Shown: positions 8,667-19,077, numbered from the stretch's first letter. The stretch is DNA of 64,000 nucleotides from Pontibacter virosus (GCF_003096355.1 NZ_QEKI01000002.1:372001-436000); one strand, 5' to 3'. Numbers and translations: made by a program. The notes: a model not told the origin generated them from the letters alone.

Positions 8667-11270
8667 ATGGAAGCTAAATTCTCGAACAGAGTGAAAGAGG
8701 TGATCTCACTCAGCCGTGAGGAAGCTATCCGTCTCGGACATGACTATATTGGCACTGAGCATCTGGTGTTGGGCATGATCCGGGAAGGAGAAGGGACTGC
8801 CATCGCCTTGCTTAAGAAGCTGGGTGTTTCGATAGATGAACTGAAGTACGCTTTAGAGCAGGCTACACGAAACACCGCTTCGCAGAACAGCAACATTACC
8901 GGCAGTATCCCGCTTACCAAGCAAACTGAGAAGGTGCTTAAAATTACTTATCTGGAGGCCAAGATCTTCAAGAGTGATATAATAGGTACTGAACATCTCT
9001 TATTATCCATCCTCCGGGATGAAGACAATATTTCTTCACAAATCCTAGCGAAATTCAACGTGAACTACGAAGCGATAAGAGACTCCCTGGATTATCATAG
9101 CAATAATCCATTGGCATCGTCTGACACAGACGATAATGATGATTCTGACAAGTTATTTGGCTCTTCTTCCCGTGCTGGCAGCAGCTCAAGCAAGAAGCCC
9201 GGCGAAAAATCGCGTACCCCGGTGCTCGACAACTTTGGCCGCGACCTGACCAAACTGGCAGAAGACGACAAACTCGACCCGATTGTGGGCCGTGAAAAAG
9301 AAATTGAACGCGTGGCCCAGGTACTGAGCCGTCGTAAGAAAAACAACCCGATCCTGATCGGTGAACCTGGTGTAGGTAAAACAGCTATAGCTGAAGGACT
9401 TGCCCTGCGCATTGTGCAGAAGAAAGTAAGCCGCGTGCTCTTCAACAAGCGTGTGGTAACCCTTGATCTGGCCTCACTGGTGGCTGGCACGAAGTACCGT
9501 GGTCAGTTCGAAGAGCGTATGAAAGCCGTGATGAACGAGCTCGAGAAATCTCCGGACGTGATCCTGTTCATTGACGAGCTGCACACGATCGTGGGTGCTG
9601 GTGGCGCTTCCGGTTCGCTGGATGCCTCCAACATGTTCAAGCCAGCCCTTGCCCGTGGCGAAATCCAATGCATTGGCGCGACGACGCTTGACGAGTACCG
9701 CCAGTACATCGAGAAAGATGGTGCTTTGGCCCGTCGTTTCCAGATCGTGATGGTAGATCCTACCACGCCGGAGGAGACTATGGAGATTCTGCACAACATC
9801 AAGGACAAGTACCAGGATCACCACCACGTAAACTATACCGACAAGGCAATTGAGGCCTGCGTGAAGCTTTCGGACCGCTATATGAGCGACCGTTTCCTTC
9901 CGGACAAGGCTATCGACATACTTGATGAGGCTGGTGCTCGTGTGCACATCAACAACATCGTGGTGCCAGATGATATCCTGAAGCTCGAAGAGCAGATCGA
10001 GAACATCAAGGTAGAGAAAAACCGCGTGGTGAAAAGCCAGAAGTACGAAGAGGCTGCCCAGCTACGCGACAAAGAGAAAAAACTCATCGACCAGCTCGAA
10101 ACAGCTAAAAAGAACTGGGAAGAAGAGACCAAGAAGAAGCGTTATTCGGTAAAAGAGGAAAATGTGGCAGAGGTTATTGCCATGATGACAGGTATACCGG
10201 TGAAGCGTATCGCACAGAACGAAGGCCAGAAGCTGTTGAACATGGCCGAAGAACTGAGCGGTAAAGTGATTGGTCAGGAAAAAGCCATCAAGCAATTGGT
10301 GAAAGCCATCCAGCGTACGCGCGTTGGCCTGAAAGATCCGAAGAAGCCGATTGGTTCATTCGTGTTCTTGGGCCCTACTGGTGTAGGTAAAACGGAGCTT
10401 GCCAAAGTGCTGGCTACTTACCTGTTCGATAAAGACGACGCATTGGTGCGTATTGACATGAGTGAGTACATGGAGAAATTCAGTGTATCTCGCTTGGTGG
10501 GAGCGCCTCCGGGCTACGTGGGTTACGAAGAAGGTGGCCAGCTGACGGAGAAGATTCGCCGCAAGCCATACTCCGTTGTGTTGCTTGACGAGATTGAGAA
10601 AGCGCACCCGGATGTGTACAACCTGTTGCTGCAAGTGCTGGACGATGGTATTCTGACGGATGGTCTGGGCCGCAAGGTGGACTTCCGTAACACGATCATC
10701 ATCATGACTTCCAACATCGGTGCACGTGACCTGCAGGACTTCGGTGCCGGTATCGGTTTCATGTCGAAGACCAAACAGGATAACGTGGATGAGATCATGA
10801 AAGGCACTATTGCGAGCGCCCTAAAGAAGACGTTCTCGCCAGAGTTCCTGAACCGTCTGGATGACGTGATCGTGTTCAACTCACTTGGTCGTGAGGACAT
10901 GCACAAGATCATCGAGCTGTCTCTCAACAAGCTGTTTAAGCGTATTGATGCGCTTGGCTACAAGATCGAGCTCACCAGCAAAGCTAAGGACTTTGTGGCT
11001 GAAAAAGGCTACGATCCGAAGTATGGTGCCCGTCCGCTGAACCGTGCTATTCAGAAGTATATCGAAGACCCAATTGCGGAGGAGATACTGAAAGCCGAGA
11101 TCGCACAGGGCGACACCATGATGGTGGACTATAAGGAAGGCGAAGAGAAACTTACTTTCGCGTCGAAAAAAGGCAATGGCAAAAAGAACAAAGGCATGGC
11201 CAACGACGGAGAAGAGGAAGAGACCGAGCCAACCAAGTCGTCGGGCGACGGTGAGAAATCTGACAAATAA
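8667..11270 (+). CDS. clpC: ATP-dependent Clp protease ATP-binding subunit ClpC
   Basis: This 867-aa HSP100 unfoldase feeds proteins to ClpP. Domain order: two Clp_N repeats (residues 1-150), an acidic Ser-rich linker (about 150-185), AAA module 1 with Walker [10 protein letters not shown] near 232, a UVR-type middle domain ([20 protein letters not shown]), AAA module 2 with Walker [10 protein letters not shown] near 569, and the IGF-type ClpP-docking loop near 695 (GAGIGFMSK). The charged C-terminal tail is lineage-specific. The middle region is short, as in ClpC and unlike ClpB. A strong terminator follows. Confidence 0.96.
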   Translation: MEAKFSNRVKEVISLSREEAIRLGHDYIGTEHLVLGMIREGEGTAIALLKKLGVSIDELKYALEQATRNTASQNSNITGSIPLTKQTEKVLKITYLEAKIFKSDIIGTEHLLLSILRDEDNISSQILAKFNVNYEAIRDSLDYHSNNPLASSDTDDNDDSDKLFGSSSRAGSSSSKKPGEKSRTPVLDNFGRDLTKLAEDDKLDPIVGREKEIERVAQVLSRRKKNNPILIGEPGVGKTAIAEGLALRIVQKKVSRVLFNKRVVTLDLASLVAGTKYRGQFEERMKAVMNELEKSPDVILFIDELHTIVGAGGASGSLDASNMFKPALARGEIQCIGATTLDEYRQYIEKDGALARRFQIVMVDPTTPEETMEILHNIKDKYQDHHHVNYTDKAIEACVKLSDRYMSDRFLPDKAIDILDEAGARVHINNIVVPDDILKLEEQIENIKVEKNRVVKSQKYEEAAQLRDKEKKLIDQLETAKKNWEEETKKKRYSVKEENVAEVIAMMTGIPVKRIAQNEGQKLLNMAEELSGKVIGQEKAIKQLVKAIQRTRVGLKDPKKPIGSFVFLGPTGVGKTELAKVLATYLFDKDDALVRIDMSEYMEKFSVSRLVGAPPGYVGYEEGGQLTEKIRRKPYSVVLLDEIEKAHPDVYNLLLQVLDDGILTDGLGRKVDFRNTIIIMTSNIGARDLQDFGAGIGFMSKTKQDNVDEIMKGTIASALKKTFSPEFLNRLDDVIVFNSLGREDMHKIIELSLNKLFKRIDALGYKIELTSKAKDFVAEKGYDPKYGARPLNRAIQKYIEDPIAEEILKAEIAQGDTMMVDYKEGEEKLTFASKKGNGKKNKGMANDGEEEETEPTKSSGDGEKSDK

Positions 11271-11289
11271 GGTATAAGACCTAAGGTGT

Positions 11290-11324
11290 AAGGGCTGTCC
11301 CGAGTGGGGCAGCCCTTATTTTTT
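11290..11324 (+). terminator. Intrinsic terminator after clpC
   Basis: AAGGGCTGtCCC pairs with GGGgCAGCCCTT around a GAGT loop and is followed directly by ATTTTTTG. Confidence 0.85.
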
Positions 11325-11411
11325 GTCTGGTTTATAGCTGTTTTCGGCTGATAGTTTTTAAATTTGACAATTAATCAATCAGTCTCAGATAAAATAGATA
11401 TACCCCATTTC

Positions 11412-12971
11412 ATGGCAGGAGAAATCAGACAGAGCCAGATAGAAACGCTGGAGCGCAAAAACGCCGAAGCCTTGCTTGGCGGCGGACAGGACAGAATAGA
11501 AGCACAGCACAAAAAAGGCAAGCTGACGGCCCGCGAGCGCATTCACCTTTTAATGGATGAAAACTCTTTCGAGGAGATCGGCAAGTTTGTGATGCACCGC
11601 TCCAAGGACTTTGGTCTGGACAAGCAATACTACCTCGGCGACGGCGTGGTGACTGGTTACGGCACCATCAACGGCCGACTGGTATACGTTTTCTCGCAGG
11701 ACTTCACCGTTTTAGGTGGCTCGCTTTCTGAAACCCACGCCGAGAAGATCGTCAAGATCATGGAACTGGCCATGAAAAACGGTGCACCGGTGATTGGCCT
11801 GAATGACTCGGGTGGAGCCCGTATTCAGGAAGGCGTGGTATCGCTGGGTGGCTATGCAGATATTTTCTACCGCAACACACTCGCATCAGGCGTTATACCT
11901 CAGATCTCAGCTATCATGGGACCATGCGCGGGTGGTGCGGTGTACTCCCCTGCCATCACCGATTTTATCATGATGGTGGAGGACACATCCTACATGTTCG
12001 TGACTGGACCAAACGTGGTGAAAACGGTAACGCACGAGAACGTGACGTCGGAAGAACTGGGCGGTGCCAGCACACACAGCACTAAGAGCGGTGTGACGCA
12101 CTTTTCCTGCGCCAACGAAGTGGAGTGCATCAACTACATCAAAACGCTGTTGAGCTACGTGCCGCAGAACTGCGAAGAGCTTCCTCCGTCGGTACCCTAC
12201 GAGGAAAAAGCGGACGAAACACGCGCTGTACTCGACACGATTATACCTGAAAACCCGAACCAGCCTTACGACATGCGTGAGGTGATCGAAGGCATCATCG
12301 ATGCGGATTCTTTCTTTGAAGTACATAAAAACTTCGGCGAGAACATCGTGGTAGGTTTCGCCCGTCTGGGTGGCCGCAGCATCGGTATCGTAGGCAACCA
12401 GCCTGCCGTACTCGCCGGCGTACTCGACATCAATGCCAGTACCAAGGCTGCCCGCTTCGTGCGCTTCTGCGACAGCTTCAACGTGCCTTTGCTGGTACTG
12501 GAAGACGTGCCGGGCTTCCTCCCGGGTACTGACCAGGAGTGGCGCGGCATCATCACCAACGGTGCCAAGTTGCTCTATGCGTTCTGCGAGGCGACTGTAC
12601 CGCGTATCACGGTGATAACCCGCAAGGCTTATGGTGGTGCTTATGATGTGATGAACTCCAAGCACATCGGTGCCGACATGAACTACGCCTGGCCAACTGC
12701 CGAAATTGCGGTGATGGGTGCACAGGGCGCTGCCGAGATTATCTTCAAACGCGAGATCGCTGAAGCCGAAGATCCGGCTGCAAAACTGGCGGAGAAGGTA
12801 CACGAGTACAAAGACAAGTTCGCGACACCGTACCGCGCCGCACACCGTGGCTTCATCGACGAGGTGATCATGCCGAACGAAACTCGCGCCAAGCTGATCA
12901 AAGCCTTCAAAATGTTGGAAAATAAGGCGGTGACACTGCCACGCAAGAAGCACGGAAATATTCCGCTTTAA
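11412..12971 (+). CDS. Acyl-CoA carboxylase carboxyltransferase (beta) subunit
   Basis: This is a PccB/MmdA-type carboxyltransferase that moves carboxyl groups between carboxybiotin and an acyl-CoA, most often propionyl-CoA. The first lines are typical ([34 protein letters not shown]). The two crotonase halves carry the oxyanion-forming SGGARIQEG and [10 protein letters not shown] segments. An in-frame TTG at 11364 extends the frame by 16 residues, but the ATG at 11412 gives the usual N-terminus (519 aa). Neither the biotin carrier nor the biotin carboxylase is adjacent, so the exact complex is uncertain. Confidence 0.92.
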   Translation: MAGEIRQSQIETLERKNAEALLGGGQDRIEAQHKKGKLTARERIHLLMDENSFEEIGKFVMHRSKDFGLDKQYYLGDGVVTGYGTINGRLVYVFSQDFTVLGGSLSETHAEKIVKIMELAMKNGAPVIGLNDSGGARIQEGVVSLGGYADIFYRNTLASGVIPQISAIMGPCAGGAVYSPAITDFIMMVEDTSYMFVTGPNVVKTVTHENVTSEELGGASTHSTKSGVTHFSCANEVECINYIKTLLSYVPQNCEELPPSVPYEEKADETRAVLDTIIPENPNQPYDMREVIEGIIDADSFFEVHKNFGENIVVGFARLGGRSIGIVGNQPAVLAGVLDINASTKAARFVRFCDSFNVPLLVLEDVPGFLPGTDQEWRGIITNGAKLLYAFCEATVPRITVITRKAYGGAYDVMNSKHIGADMNYAWPTAEIAVMGAQGAAEIIFKREIAEAEDPAAKLAEKVHEYKDKFATPYRAAHRGFIDEVIMPNETRAKLIKAFKMLENKAVTLPRKKHGNIPL

Positions 12972-12980
12972 TTGGATTGA

Positions 12981-13029
12981 ATAACGAGCATGTACAGCTA
13001 CAGAACATCTGGCTGTACATGCTCGTTAT
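12981..13029. terminator. Perfect 18-bp hairpin after the carboxyltransferase gene
   Basis: ATAACGAGCATGTACAGC (12981-12998) and its exact complement GCTGTACATGCTCGTTAT (13012-13029) enclose a 13-base loop. There is only a weak T tract, so it may act as a transcript-stabilising or attenuating hairpin between two same-strand genes. An upstream ATG for the next gene at 12990 falls inside the stem, which argues against that start. Confidence 0.7.
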
Positions 13030-13067
13030 GTTTAACAACCATTGTGTATACATTACTGAAAAACCTG

Positions 13068-14138
13068 ATGAGAAAAGAATCTTTCGATTTTCTAGAAAAA
13101 TATCTGAATAACTCCTCTCCTACTGGCTTTGAGTCTGAAGGCCAGAAACTGTGGCTGGAGTATATTAAGCCCTACATTGAAGATTACTTTGTAGACACGT
13201 ACGGCACAGTGGTGGGTGTAATCAACCCGGAGGCCGAGTATAAGGTGGTGATCGAAGCGCATGCCGATGAGATCTCCTGGTTTGTAAACTACATCACGCC
13301 GGAAGGCTACCTATACCTGAAGCGCAATGGTGGTTCCGACGCCCTGATCGCTCCTTCAAAAAGAGTGAACATCTATACCTCCAAAGGTATCGTGAAGGCT
13401 GTTTTCGGATGGCCGGCTATACACGTGCGCAAGGTCGAGAACGACAAGGCCCCTACCATTGAAACCGTGTTCTTGGATTGTGGTGCCAGTAACCGTGAGG
13501 AGGTGGAGAAAATGGGTATACACGTAGGCTGTGTAGCGACCTTTGAAGACGAGTTCACGGTGATGAACGAGAAATTCTACGTAGGCCGTGCGCTGGACAA
13601 CCGAGTGGGTGGTTTTATGATCGCAGAAGTGGCCCGCATGATTCACGAGCGCAAGCACAAGTTGCCGTTCGGTCTGTACATTGTCAACTCGGTGCAGGAA
13701 GAGATTGGTCTGCGCGGCGCTGAGATGATCGCGCACCGCATCAACCCGAACGTTGCCATTATCACAGACGTGACGCACGATACGCAGTCACCGATGTATG
13801 ACAAGAAGAACAGCGGTGACATCCACTGTGGCAAAGGCCCGGTAATTGCCTATGGTCCGGCCGTACAAAACAACCTGCGCGATCTGATCATCAATACCGC
13901 ACAGGAAAAAGAGATTCCATTCCAGCGCTCTGCCGTTTCACGTGCAACCGGAACCGACACCGATGCGTTTGCTTATTCTAATGCGGGTGTAGCCTCGGCT
14001 CTGATCTCCCTGCCGCTGAAGTACATGCACACGACTGTAGAGACCGTACACAAAGACGACGTGGAGAACGTAACGAAACTGATATACGAAACACTGCTAA
14101 AAATTGAGGACAATCAGGATTTCCGATACCTGAAATAG
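13068..14138 (+). CDS. M42-family metallopeptidase (glutamyl aminopeptidase/endoglucanase-like)
   Basis: This 356-aa cytoplasmic M42 peptidase belongs to a family of two-metal aminopeptidases that form large tetrahedral complexes and clear peptides. The metal and catalytic residues are in place: His65 and Asp67 in EAHADEISW, the bridging Asp in GRALDNRVGG, the Glu pair in VQEEIGLRGA, Asp in IITDVTHDT, and the late His in LKYMHTTVETVH. The ATG at 13068 gives a family-typical start (MRKESFDFLEKYL). The longer frame from 12990 begins inside a hairpin and adds an unrelated Cys-rich leader. Confidence 0.92.
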   Translation: MRKESFDFLEKYLNNSSPTGFESEGQKLWLEYIKPYIEDYFVDTYGTVVGVINPEAEYKVVIEAHADEISWFVNYITPEGYLYLKRNGGSDALIAPSKRVNIYTSKGIVKAVFGWPAIHVRKVENDKAPTIETVFLDCGASNREEVEKMGIHVGCVATFEDEFTVMNEKFYVGRALDNRVGGFMIAEVARMIHERKHKLPFGLYIVNSVQEEIGLRGAEMIAHRINPNVAIITDVTHDTQSPMYDKKNSGDIHCGKGPVIAYGPAVQNNLRDLIINTAQEKEIPFQRSAVSRATGTDTDAFAYSNAGVASALISLPLKYMHTTVETVHKDDVENVTKLIYETLLKIEDNQDFRYLK

Positions 14139-14159
14139 AAATCCCTTTTAGCCCTAGAG

Positions 14160-14200
14160 AACCACACAGCGCCTGACTGGCTTGTGTGGTTTTTTGTTTT
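14160..14200 (+). terminator. Intrinsic terminator after the M42 peptidase gene
   Basis: AACCACACA (14160-14168) pairs with TGTGTGGTT (14183-14191) and the stem is followed by TTTTGTTTT. Confidence 0.8.
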
Positions 14201-14230
14201 ACCGCCATCCCAAATTGTTTACTTTTGAAC

Positions 14231-15043
14231 ATGCGCTTCCCCTATACCTTCACCGACCAGATGAGCCGTACCGTTACGCTGCCGAACTCGCCGCAGCGCA
14301 TCGTGTCGCTGGTGCCTTCACAAACTGAACTCCTTTTCGACTTAGGACTGGATGATTGTATTGTTGGCGTCACGAAGTTCTGCATCCATCCAAAAGAGAA
14401 GGTAAAGCAAAAGACTATGATCGGGGGCACCAAGAATTTTAAGCTGGAGTTGATCGATGAACTGCAACCCGACCTGATTATTGGGAACAAGGAGGAGAAC
14501 TACGAAGAAGGTATAGCTAGTCTGCAGGAGAAGTACCCGGTATGGATGAGCGACATCTTTACCTTAAAAGATGCTTTGGAAATGATCAGTCAGGTTGGTC
14601 AGCTGACGGGTACAGAGGCCAAGGCTCAGAAATTGGTTAAAGGTATAGCGACTGGCTTCGACAACCTGCAACCCTTGCAGCCTTCTATACCTACCGCTTA
14701 CTTTATCTGGCGTAAACCTTACATGGCGGTGGGCAGTGATAACTTCATCGATCACTTGCTGCAGCGCTGCGGCTTCCACAATGTCCTCGCCGACCAGCCC
14801 CGCTACCCGGAGGTATCGCCGGAGCAACTACAAACTGCCGCTCCAAAACTGATTTTGCTGTCATCGGAGCCCTACCCTTTTCAGGAAAAGCACCTTGCCG
14901 AGTTTCAGGAAATGTGCCCGGAGGCGGAAATCAAAATAGTAGATGGGGAGATGTTCAGTTGGTATGGCAGTCGGTTGCTAAAGGCGCTGGCATACTTGCA
15001 AGGCTTGATAGATGAGGTAGAACAGGCAACAGCGCTCTATTGA
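14231..15043 (+). CDS. Helical-backbone metal/cobalamin-binding protein (BtuF/FecB fold), no export signal
   Basis: This 270-aa protein has the type III substrate-binding fold used for B12 and iron-siderophore uptake: RIVSLVPSQTELLFDLGLDD, then LIDELQPDLIIGNKEEN, and a C-terminal lobe with APKLILLSSEPYPF. From the ATG at 14231 it begins MRFPYTFTDQM, with no signal peptide or lipobox. The longer frame from 14186 adds only 15 residues lying in the preceding terminator. It may be cytoplasmic, and no ABC permease or ATPase gene is adjacent. The ligand is unknown. Confidence 0.82.
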   Translation: MRFPYTFTDQMSRTVTLPNSPQRIVSLVPSQTELLFDLGLDDCIVGVTKFCIHPKEKVKQKTMIGGTKNFKLELIDELQPDLIIGNKEENYEEGIASLQEKYPVWMSDIFTLKDALEMISQVGQLTGTEAKAQKLVKGIATGFDNLQPLQPSIPTAYFIWRKPYMAVGSDNFIDHLLQRCGFHNVLADQPRYPEVSPEQLQTAAPKLILLSSEPYPFQEKHLAEFQEMCPEAEIKIVDGEMFSWYGSRLLKALAYLQGLIDEVEQATALY

Positions 15044-15057
15044 TTTCCTGCAAGGGC

Positions 15058-15585
15058 TTACTTTAGCCTGTCCAGTACATTTAGCGCTTTTTCAGAAACA
15101 GCTCCAAAGTATACTGCGTCGGCTTCTAACTGCTCTAAGGTTTTGCCTTTTACGGGGCGCTTGTTAGTAGGGTCGGTCAGCGATGTCAGTGTCATGAATT
15201 GGCGTATCCGCTGTTTTTGTGCTGCGTCCAGGCTGTCGAAATTTAGCTGCTCCAGCCTTTCTATAAGCAAATGTCGGAAATCTTTGCCTTCCACCGCTTC
15301 TTCGTCTAACAAGCGCATGATCGCTGCAACTGCTTCATCTTCGTGGGAAGTTTCGAGAGCAACCGTAATCAACTTTTCTGTGCCCGGAAGCGGGAGCCTG
15401 ATGAGCAATTCGTAGCCACCCCCAAGCTGCTCGCCCGCTGTAGAATAGCATTTCATCCAAAAGCTCTTTGTGGACGCATCCTTATACACAGCCGCCCAAC
15501 CACCTTCTGCTTCTTCTATCAGCTCAAACTGTGGCAAGAGTCCCTTAATCAGGCCAGCATCACCATACAAATAGCGCTCTCCCAT
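15058..15585 (-). CDS. Unrecognised 175-aa protein, last gene of the aro operon
   Basis: This is a soluble, acidic protein with no signal peptide. The N-terminal half is predicted mostly beta (GGWAAVYKDASTKSFW, then a GGGYELLIRLPLP turn-strand). The C-terminal half is helical and Leu/Glu-rich. The pattern loosely recalls small immunity-type proteins, but I cannot support that assignment. It starts only 13 bases after aroA ends on the same strand, so it is probably co-transcribed with the shikimate genes. Nothing in the sequence links it to the pathway. Confidence 0.7.
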   Translation of the reverse strand: MGERYLYGDAGLIKGLLPQFELIEEAEGGWAAVYKDASTKSFWMKCYSTAGEQLGGGYELLIRLPLPGTEKLITVALETSHEDEAVAAIMRLLDEEAVEGKDFRHLLIERLEQLNFDSLDAAQKQRIRQFMTLTSLTDPTNKRPVKGKTLEQLEADAVYFGAVSEKALNVLDRLK

Positions 15586-15598
15586 TCATCATTCATTA

Positions 15599-16828
15599 TT
15601 ATTCATTCACTTTTACCTCAAAACCCATTTTCTCCAGATCCTCCCAAAACCGTGGGTAGGACTTGCGCACCACCGCTGGCTCCTGTATCTGTATGGGCTG
15701 CAGCAGGGCAATCGGAGCGAAAGCCATGGCCATGCGATGGTCTTCGTAAGTCCTGAAATTCAGCTCCCGATCGATCATTAGGGCTGGGTTCATCTGGAAA
15801 ACGCCGGGTGTTCTCTCGTCTAGGGAGGCACCCATAGCCAGCACCTCGATCTGAAGCGCCTGAATACGGTCCGTTTCTTTGATGCGAAGACTCTCCAAAC
15901 CGGTCATTTCAACGGCTATACCTGAGGCGGCGCACAATGCCACAATTGTCTGCGCCAGATCCGGACAGTTACTGAAATCAAACGTCACTCTTTTCTCAGC
16001 ATGTTTCTTAGTGAGACGTACTCCTTCCGGCTTGAACTCGGTATGCACGCCCAGTCGACGCATGATATCCACGATGGCTTTGTCGCCCTGGTGAGAATTT
16101 TCGCGTAACCCGAGCAAGGTAATATCCGCCTCTTTGGCCAAGGCCACCATACTATACCAGTAACTGGCCGCCGACCAATCCGATTCCACAGCAAAAGTGG
16201 CGGGCTGGTATTTCTGATGCGGCACTGTGATGGTATTTCCCTCAAAGCTGGCCTCTACCCCAAAATCCTGCATCAGGGCCAAGGTCATCTCGATGTATGG
16301 GCGTGAACTGATCTTGCCTTCCAGTTCAAGCTCCAAACCTTCCGGCAGCAAAGGAGCGACCATCAGCAAAGCTGAAATATACTGGCTGCTGATGTCGCTG
16401 CGCACTTTCAGGTGCTTTCTGCCGCTGCCTTTAAAGCCACTGATCTGGAGAGGCGGATAACCTTCTTCACCCAGATAAGCTATACCTACGCCCAGTTCCT
16501 GAAGCGCCTCTACAAGCACTTTGATCGGTCGCTGGCACATACGCTCGGTGCCGGTAAGTGTTTTTTGCTGACCCGTTATGGCATAATAGGCTGTCAGAAA
16601 ACGCATGACAGTACCCGCGTCTTCGGCGTTGATGATGTCTGAGTCACTTTTCAGGAGCCTTTGCAGGAGTTGGGTGTCGTTGGCTTCAGAGAGGTTCTGC
16701 AATTCAGATTCCCCACCTGCCAGGGCCGCGATGATCAGCGCACGGTTCGCCTCACTTTTGGAGGCAGGCAATTGTACACGACCCTTCAGTACACCTGAAG
16801 GGTGGGAAATGGTAACGGTTTTCGTCAT
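15599..16828 (-). CDS. aroA: 3-phosphoshikimate 1-carboxyvinyltransferase (EPSP synthase)
   Basis: This is the sixth shikimate-pathway step, condensing shikimate-3-phosphate with phosphoenolpyruvate. The 409-aa form starting MTKTVTISHP has the substrate-binding LPASKSEANRALI, the central DAGTVMRFLTAYYA segment, and the late EDHRMAMAFAP with the PEP-site Arg. The sequence departs from the common (N/D)GPT-type loops in places, as Bacteroidota AroA proteins often do. The start at 16828 overlaps the aroB stop by four bases (ATGA). A longer frame to 16888 would run inside aroB and is rejected. Confidence 0.93.
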   Translation of the reverse strand: MTKTVTISHPSGVLKGRVQLPASKSEANRALIIAALAGGESELQNLSEANDTQLLQRLLKSDSDIINAEDAGTVMRFLTAYYAITGQQKTLTGTERMCQRPIKVLVEALQELGVGIAYLGEEGYPPLQISGFKGSGRKHLKVRSDISSQYISALLMVAPLLPEGLELELEGKISSRPYIEMTLALMQDFGVEASFEGNTITVPHQKYQPATFAVESDWSAASYWYSMVALAKEADITLLGLRENSHQGDKAIVDIMRRLGVHTEFKPEGVRLTKKHAEKRVTFDFSNCPDLAQTIVALCAASGIAVEMTGLESLRIKETDRIQALQIEVLAMGASLDERTPGVFQMNPALMIDRELNFRTYEDHRMAMAFAPIALLQPIQIQEPAVVRKSYPRFWEDLEKMGFEVKVNE

Positions 16829-17862
16829 AGTAGCTGGTAATAGCGCAAAGATTCCTGTATTTCTGCCAAGGTAACAGGCTGGTCCCAAACGGCCTTGCCT
16901 ATACCTTGCAAAAGGGTACAGTTGATGGTAGAATGGGTATTTTTTTTGTCCTGCAAAGCCAGTTTGGCCATGCTTTGGATATCTTCTTCGGTCAGCTTCA
17001 CCTTTTCATAGATCGACACCATAAAAGTCTCGATCTGGTCCAGCTCCCGCTTGTTGAGTAAATCGTGTTTCATGGATAGGTACGCCTCGCACAGCATTCC
17101 GACGGCAATGGCTTCGCCGTGCAAGAGTTCGCGACCGGGCTTCTCCATCAGGTAGCTTTCTACGGCGTGGCCCACAGTATGGCCAAAGTTGAGCACTTTC
17201 CGGTAGCCCCCCTCCAAAGGATCGGCCTCCACCACGGCTGACTTTATACCTACTGAGTGTCGGATCAGCGCGTCCCAATCATCAGTAAAAAGCCCGATAT
17301 GGCGTTGTTCTTCAAAAGCTGCCGCATCGGCAATTAGCCAGTGTTTAATAATTTCGGCATAGCCTGACTTGAGTTGGCGCTGCGGGAGTGTATTCAGAAA
17401 TGTCGGATCGATGATGACAGCCCTAGGCTCTTTGTATACCCCGATGTGGTTCTTGAGTCCGTGGAAATCTATACCTGTCTTGCCGCCCACGCTGGCATCT
17501 ACCTGCGCCAAGAGAGTAGTGGGCACCTGCACAAAGTACATCCCGCGTTTGAACGTAGCCGCACAAAAACCGCCCATGTCGCCGATCACACCGCCCCCCA
17601 GGTTCACCAACACCGACCAGCGGTCCAGGTTTAGCTCGGTCATGCGCTGCCAAATATGTTCGCAGGTCTGCAGGGTTTTATGGGCCTCGCCGCTCTGTAT
17701 CTGAATGAGGTCATGCTCAGGCAGGTAGGCTTTTACCTGCGGATAGCAATGGTGCAAGGTATTTTCGTCCACCAGCACAGCTACCTTCGAGAAGGCAAGG
17801 TTCTGCAGCACCGCTTTCAGTTGTGGCAGCACGGCTCGCCCGATGTATATGCTTTCGTTCAC
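16825..17862 (-). CDS. aroB: 3-dehydroquinate synthase
   Basis: This 345-aa AroB converts DAHP to 3-dehydroquinate using NAD and a divalent metal. Visible family blocks are the NAD-binding VNLGGGVIGDMGGFCAATFK, VPTTLLAQVDASVGGKTGID, YAEIIKHWLIAD with a metal-side Glu, and the metal histidines in KVLNFGHTVGHAVES and LLHGEAIAVGM. The length is normal. It sits in the order DAHPS-CM, aroB, aroA and is translationally coupled to aroA. Confidence 0.95.
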   Translation of the reverse strand: MNESIYIGRAVLPQLKAVLQNLAFSKVAVLVDENTLHHCYPQVKAYLPEHDLIQIQSGEAHKTLQTCEHIWQRMTELNLDRWSVLVNLGGGVIGDMGGFCAATFKRGMYFVQVPTTLLAQVDASVGGKTGIDFHGLKNHIGVYKEPRAVIIDPTFLNTLPQRQLKSGYAEIIKHWLIADAAAFEEQRHIGLFTDDWDALIRHSVGIKSAVVEADPLEGGYRKVLNFGHTVGHAVESYLMEKPGRELLHGEAIAVGMLCEAYLSMKHDLLNKRELDQIETFMVSIYEKVKLTEEDIQSMAKLALQDKKNTHSTINCTLLQGIGKAVWDQPVTLAEIQESLRYYQLL

Positions 17863-17928
17863 GCGGATCTTGTTTTATCAGGTATAATGAAAAAAAAGCC
17901 AGCCATCGACCGGTGTTCAGGTATACGC

Positions 17929-19059
17929 TTACGATGCCTGTTCCGGCTTGGTGTCAGATTTTGTTTCCGGATTTCCGGCTTGCATAATGCTGGTCTGCTT
18001 GCGGATAGATTCCACGTGGATCAGCTTGTAGAGTTCTTCCACAAAAGCGGGGTTTATACCTGCTTCAGCGGCCCAATCGGCACGGGTTCTAAAAATCTCT
18101 TTCCAGCGCTCGAGCTGCAGCACCTGCACGTTGTTCTGCTTTTTATACTCCCCTATCTGCTCCACCAAGGCCATGCGCTGTGCCAAAGCCCCGATCAGAT
18201 CGTGGTCAGCGGCATCGATTTTCAGGCGCAACTCCTCAGCCCGGTTCACCAGTTCAGCATCGTCGTAATTTGTTTTGCGTACCTGCAGCTTACTCAGGAT
18301 GTCAGCCAGGGCGGCAGGTGTCACCTGCTGCTCCGCGTCGCTCAGGGCTTCTGCCGGGTTCGGGTGTGTCTCGATCATCACACCATCACAGCCCATATCA
18401 AGCGCTCGCTGCGACAGGGGATAGATCAAATCACGGGTACCGCCAATATGACTCGGGTCCACGATCACAGGCAGGTTCTGGAAACGCGCTTTCAGCTCGA
18501 TCGGGATTTGCCACACCGGCGCGTTGCGGTACTTGGATGGCTGGTACGAGGAGAAACCGCGGTGAATGGCGGCCAGATCGGTTACACCTGCCTGGTAAAT
18601 GCGCTCGATCGCTCCGATCCAAAGCGCCAGATCCGGGTTCACGGGGTTCTTCACCATTACAGGAACGTTCACACCGCTTAGCGCGTCGGCAATTTCCTGT
18701 ACGGCAAAGGGGTTTACGGTGGTGCGGGCGCCAAGCCACAGCACGTCTATACCTTGCTTCAGGGCTTCCTCCACATGGCGGCCAGTAGCCACCTCCGTCG
18801 TCACACGCATGCCTAGCTCACGCTTCACACGGCCCAGCCATGCCAGTCCCTTCAGTCCTACCCCCTCAAAGGTATTGGGCCGTGAGCGGGGCTTCCAAAT
18901 GCCCGCCCGGAACAGGTGCACATGCAGCTTCTTTAGCGCCCCGGCGGTTTGCATCACCTGCTGTTCGCTCTCAGCGCTGCAGGGTCCCGCAATCACCAGC
19001 GGCCTGCCTCGCTCAGCGAGCAATTCAGGAAAATAAGCGTCTTTATTTTTGAAAATCAT
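17929..19059 (-). CDS. Bifunctional DAHP synthase / chorismate mutase
   Basis: The N-terminal domain (about residues 1-255) is a type I-beta DAHP synthase (VIAGPCSAES, KPRSRPNTFEG), the entry step to aromatic biosynthesis. The C-terminal domain (about 270-360) is an AroQ-type chorismate mutase (EELRLKIDAADHDLIGALAQ). This order, with the mutase at the C-terminus, is known in Bacteroidota (the Prevotella nigrescens enzyme). The mutase usually mediates feedback by prephenate. The short start (19059) is chosen because a TACCTTTG promoter box at 19078-19085 covers the longer start. It is the first gene of the aro operon. Confidence 0.92.
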   Translation of the reverse strand: MIFKNKDAYFPELLAERGRPLVIAGPCSAESEQQVMQTAGALKKLHVHLFRAGIWKPRSRPNTFEGVGLKGLAWLGRVKRELGMRVTTEVATGRHVEEALKQGIDVLWLGARTTVNPFAVQEIADALSGVNVPVMVKNPVNPDLALWIGAIERIYQAGVTDLAAIHRGFSSYQPSKYRNAPVWQIPIELKARFQNLPVIVDPSHIGGTRDLIYPLSQRALDMGCDGVMIETHPNPAEALSDAEQQVTPAALADILSKLQVRKTNYDDAELVNRAEELRLKIDAADHDLIGALAQRMALVEQIGEYKKQNNVQVLQLERWKEIFRTRADWAAEAGINPAFVEELYKLIHVESIRKQTSIMQAGNPETKSDTKPEQAS

Positions 19060-19077
19060 CCGTGTCAATTGTCCATA

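Noticed and set aside
11907..12953. 348-codon open frame on the minus strand
   Set aside because: Lies wholly antisense to the carboxyltransferase gene, whose protein is clearly conserved; composition is a His/Val/Arg-rich shadow of codon bias.
12990..13067. N-terminal extension of the M42 peptidase from an upstream ATG
   Set aside because: Start lies inside a perfect 18-bp hairpin and the leader is unlike the family.
17656..18681. 341-codon open frame on the plus strand
   Set aside because: Antisense to aroB and the DAHP synthase gene; no recognisable domain.
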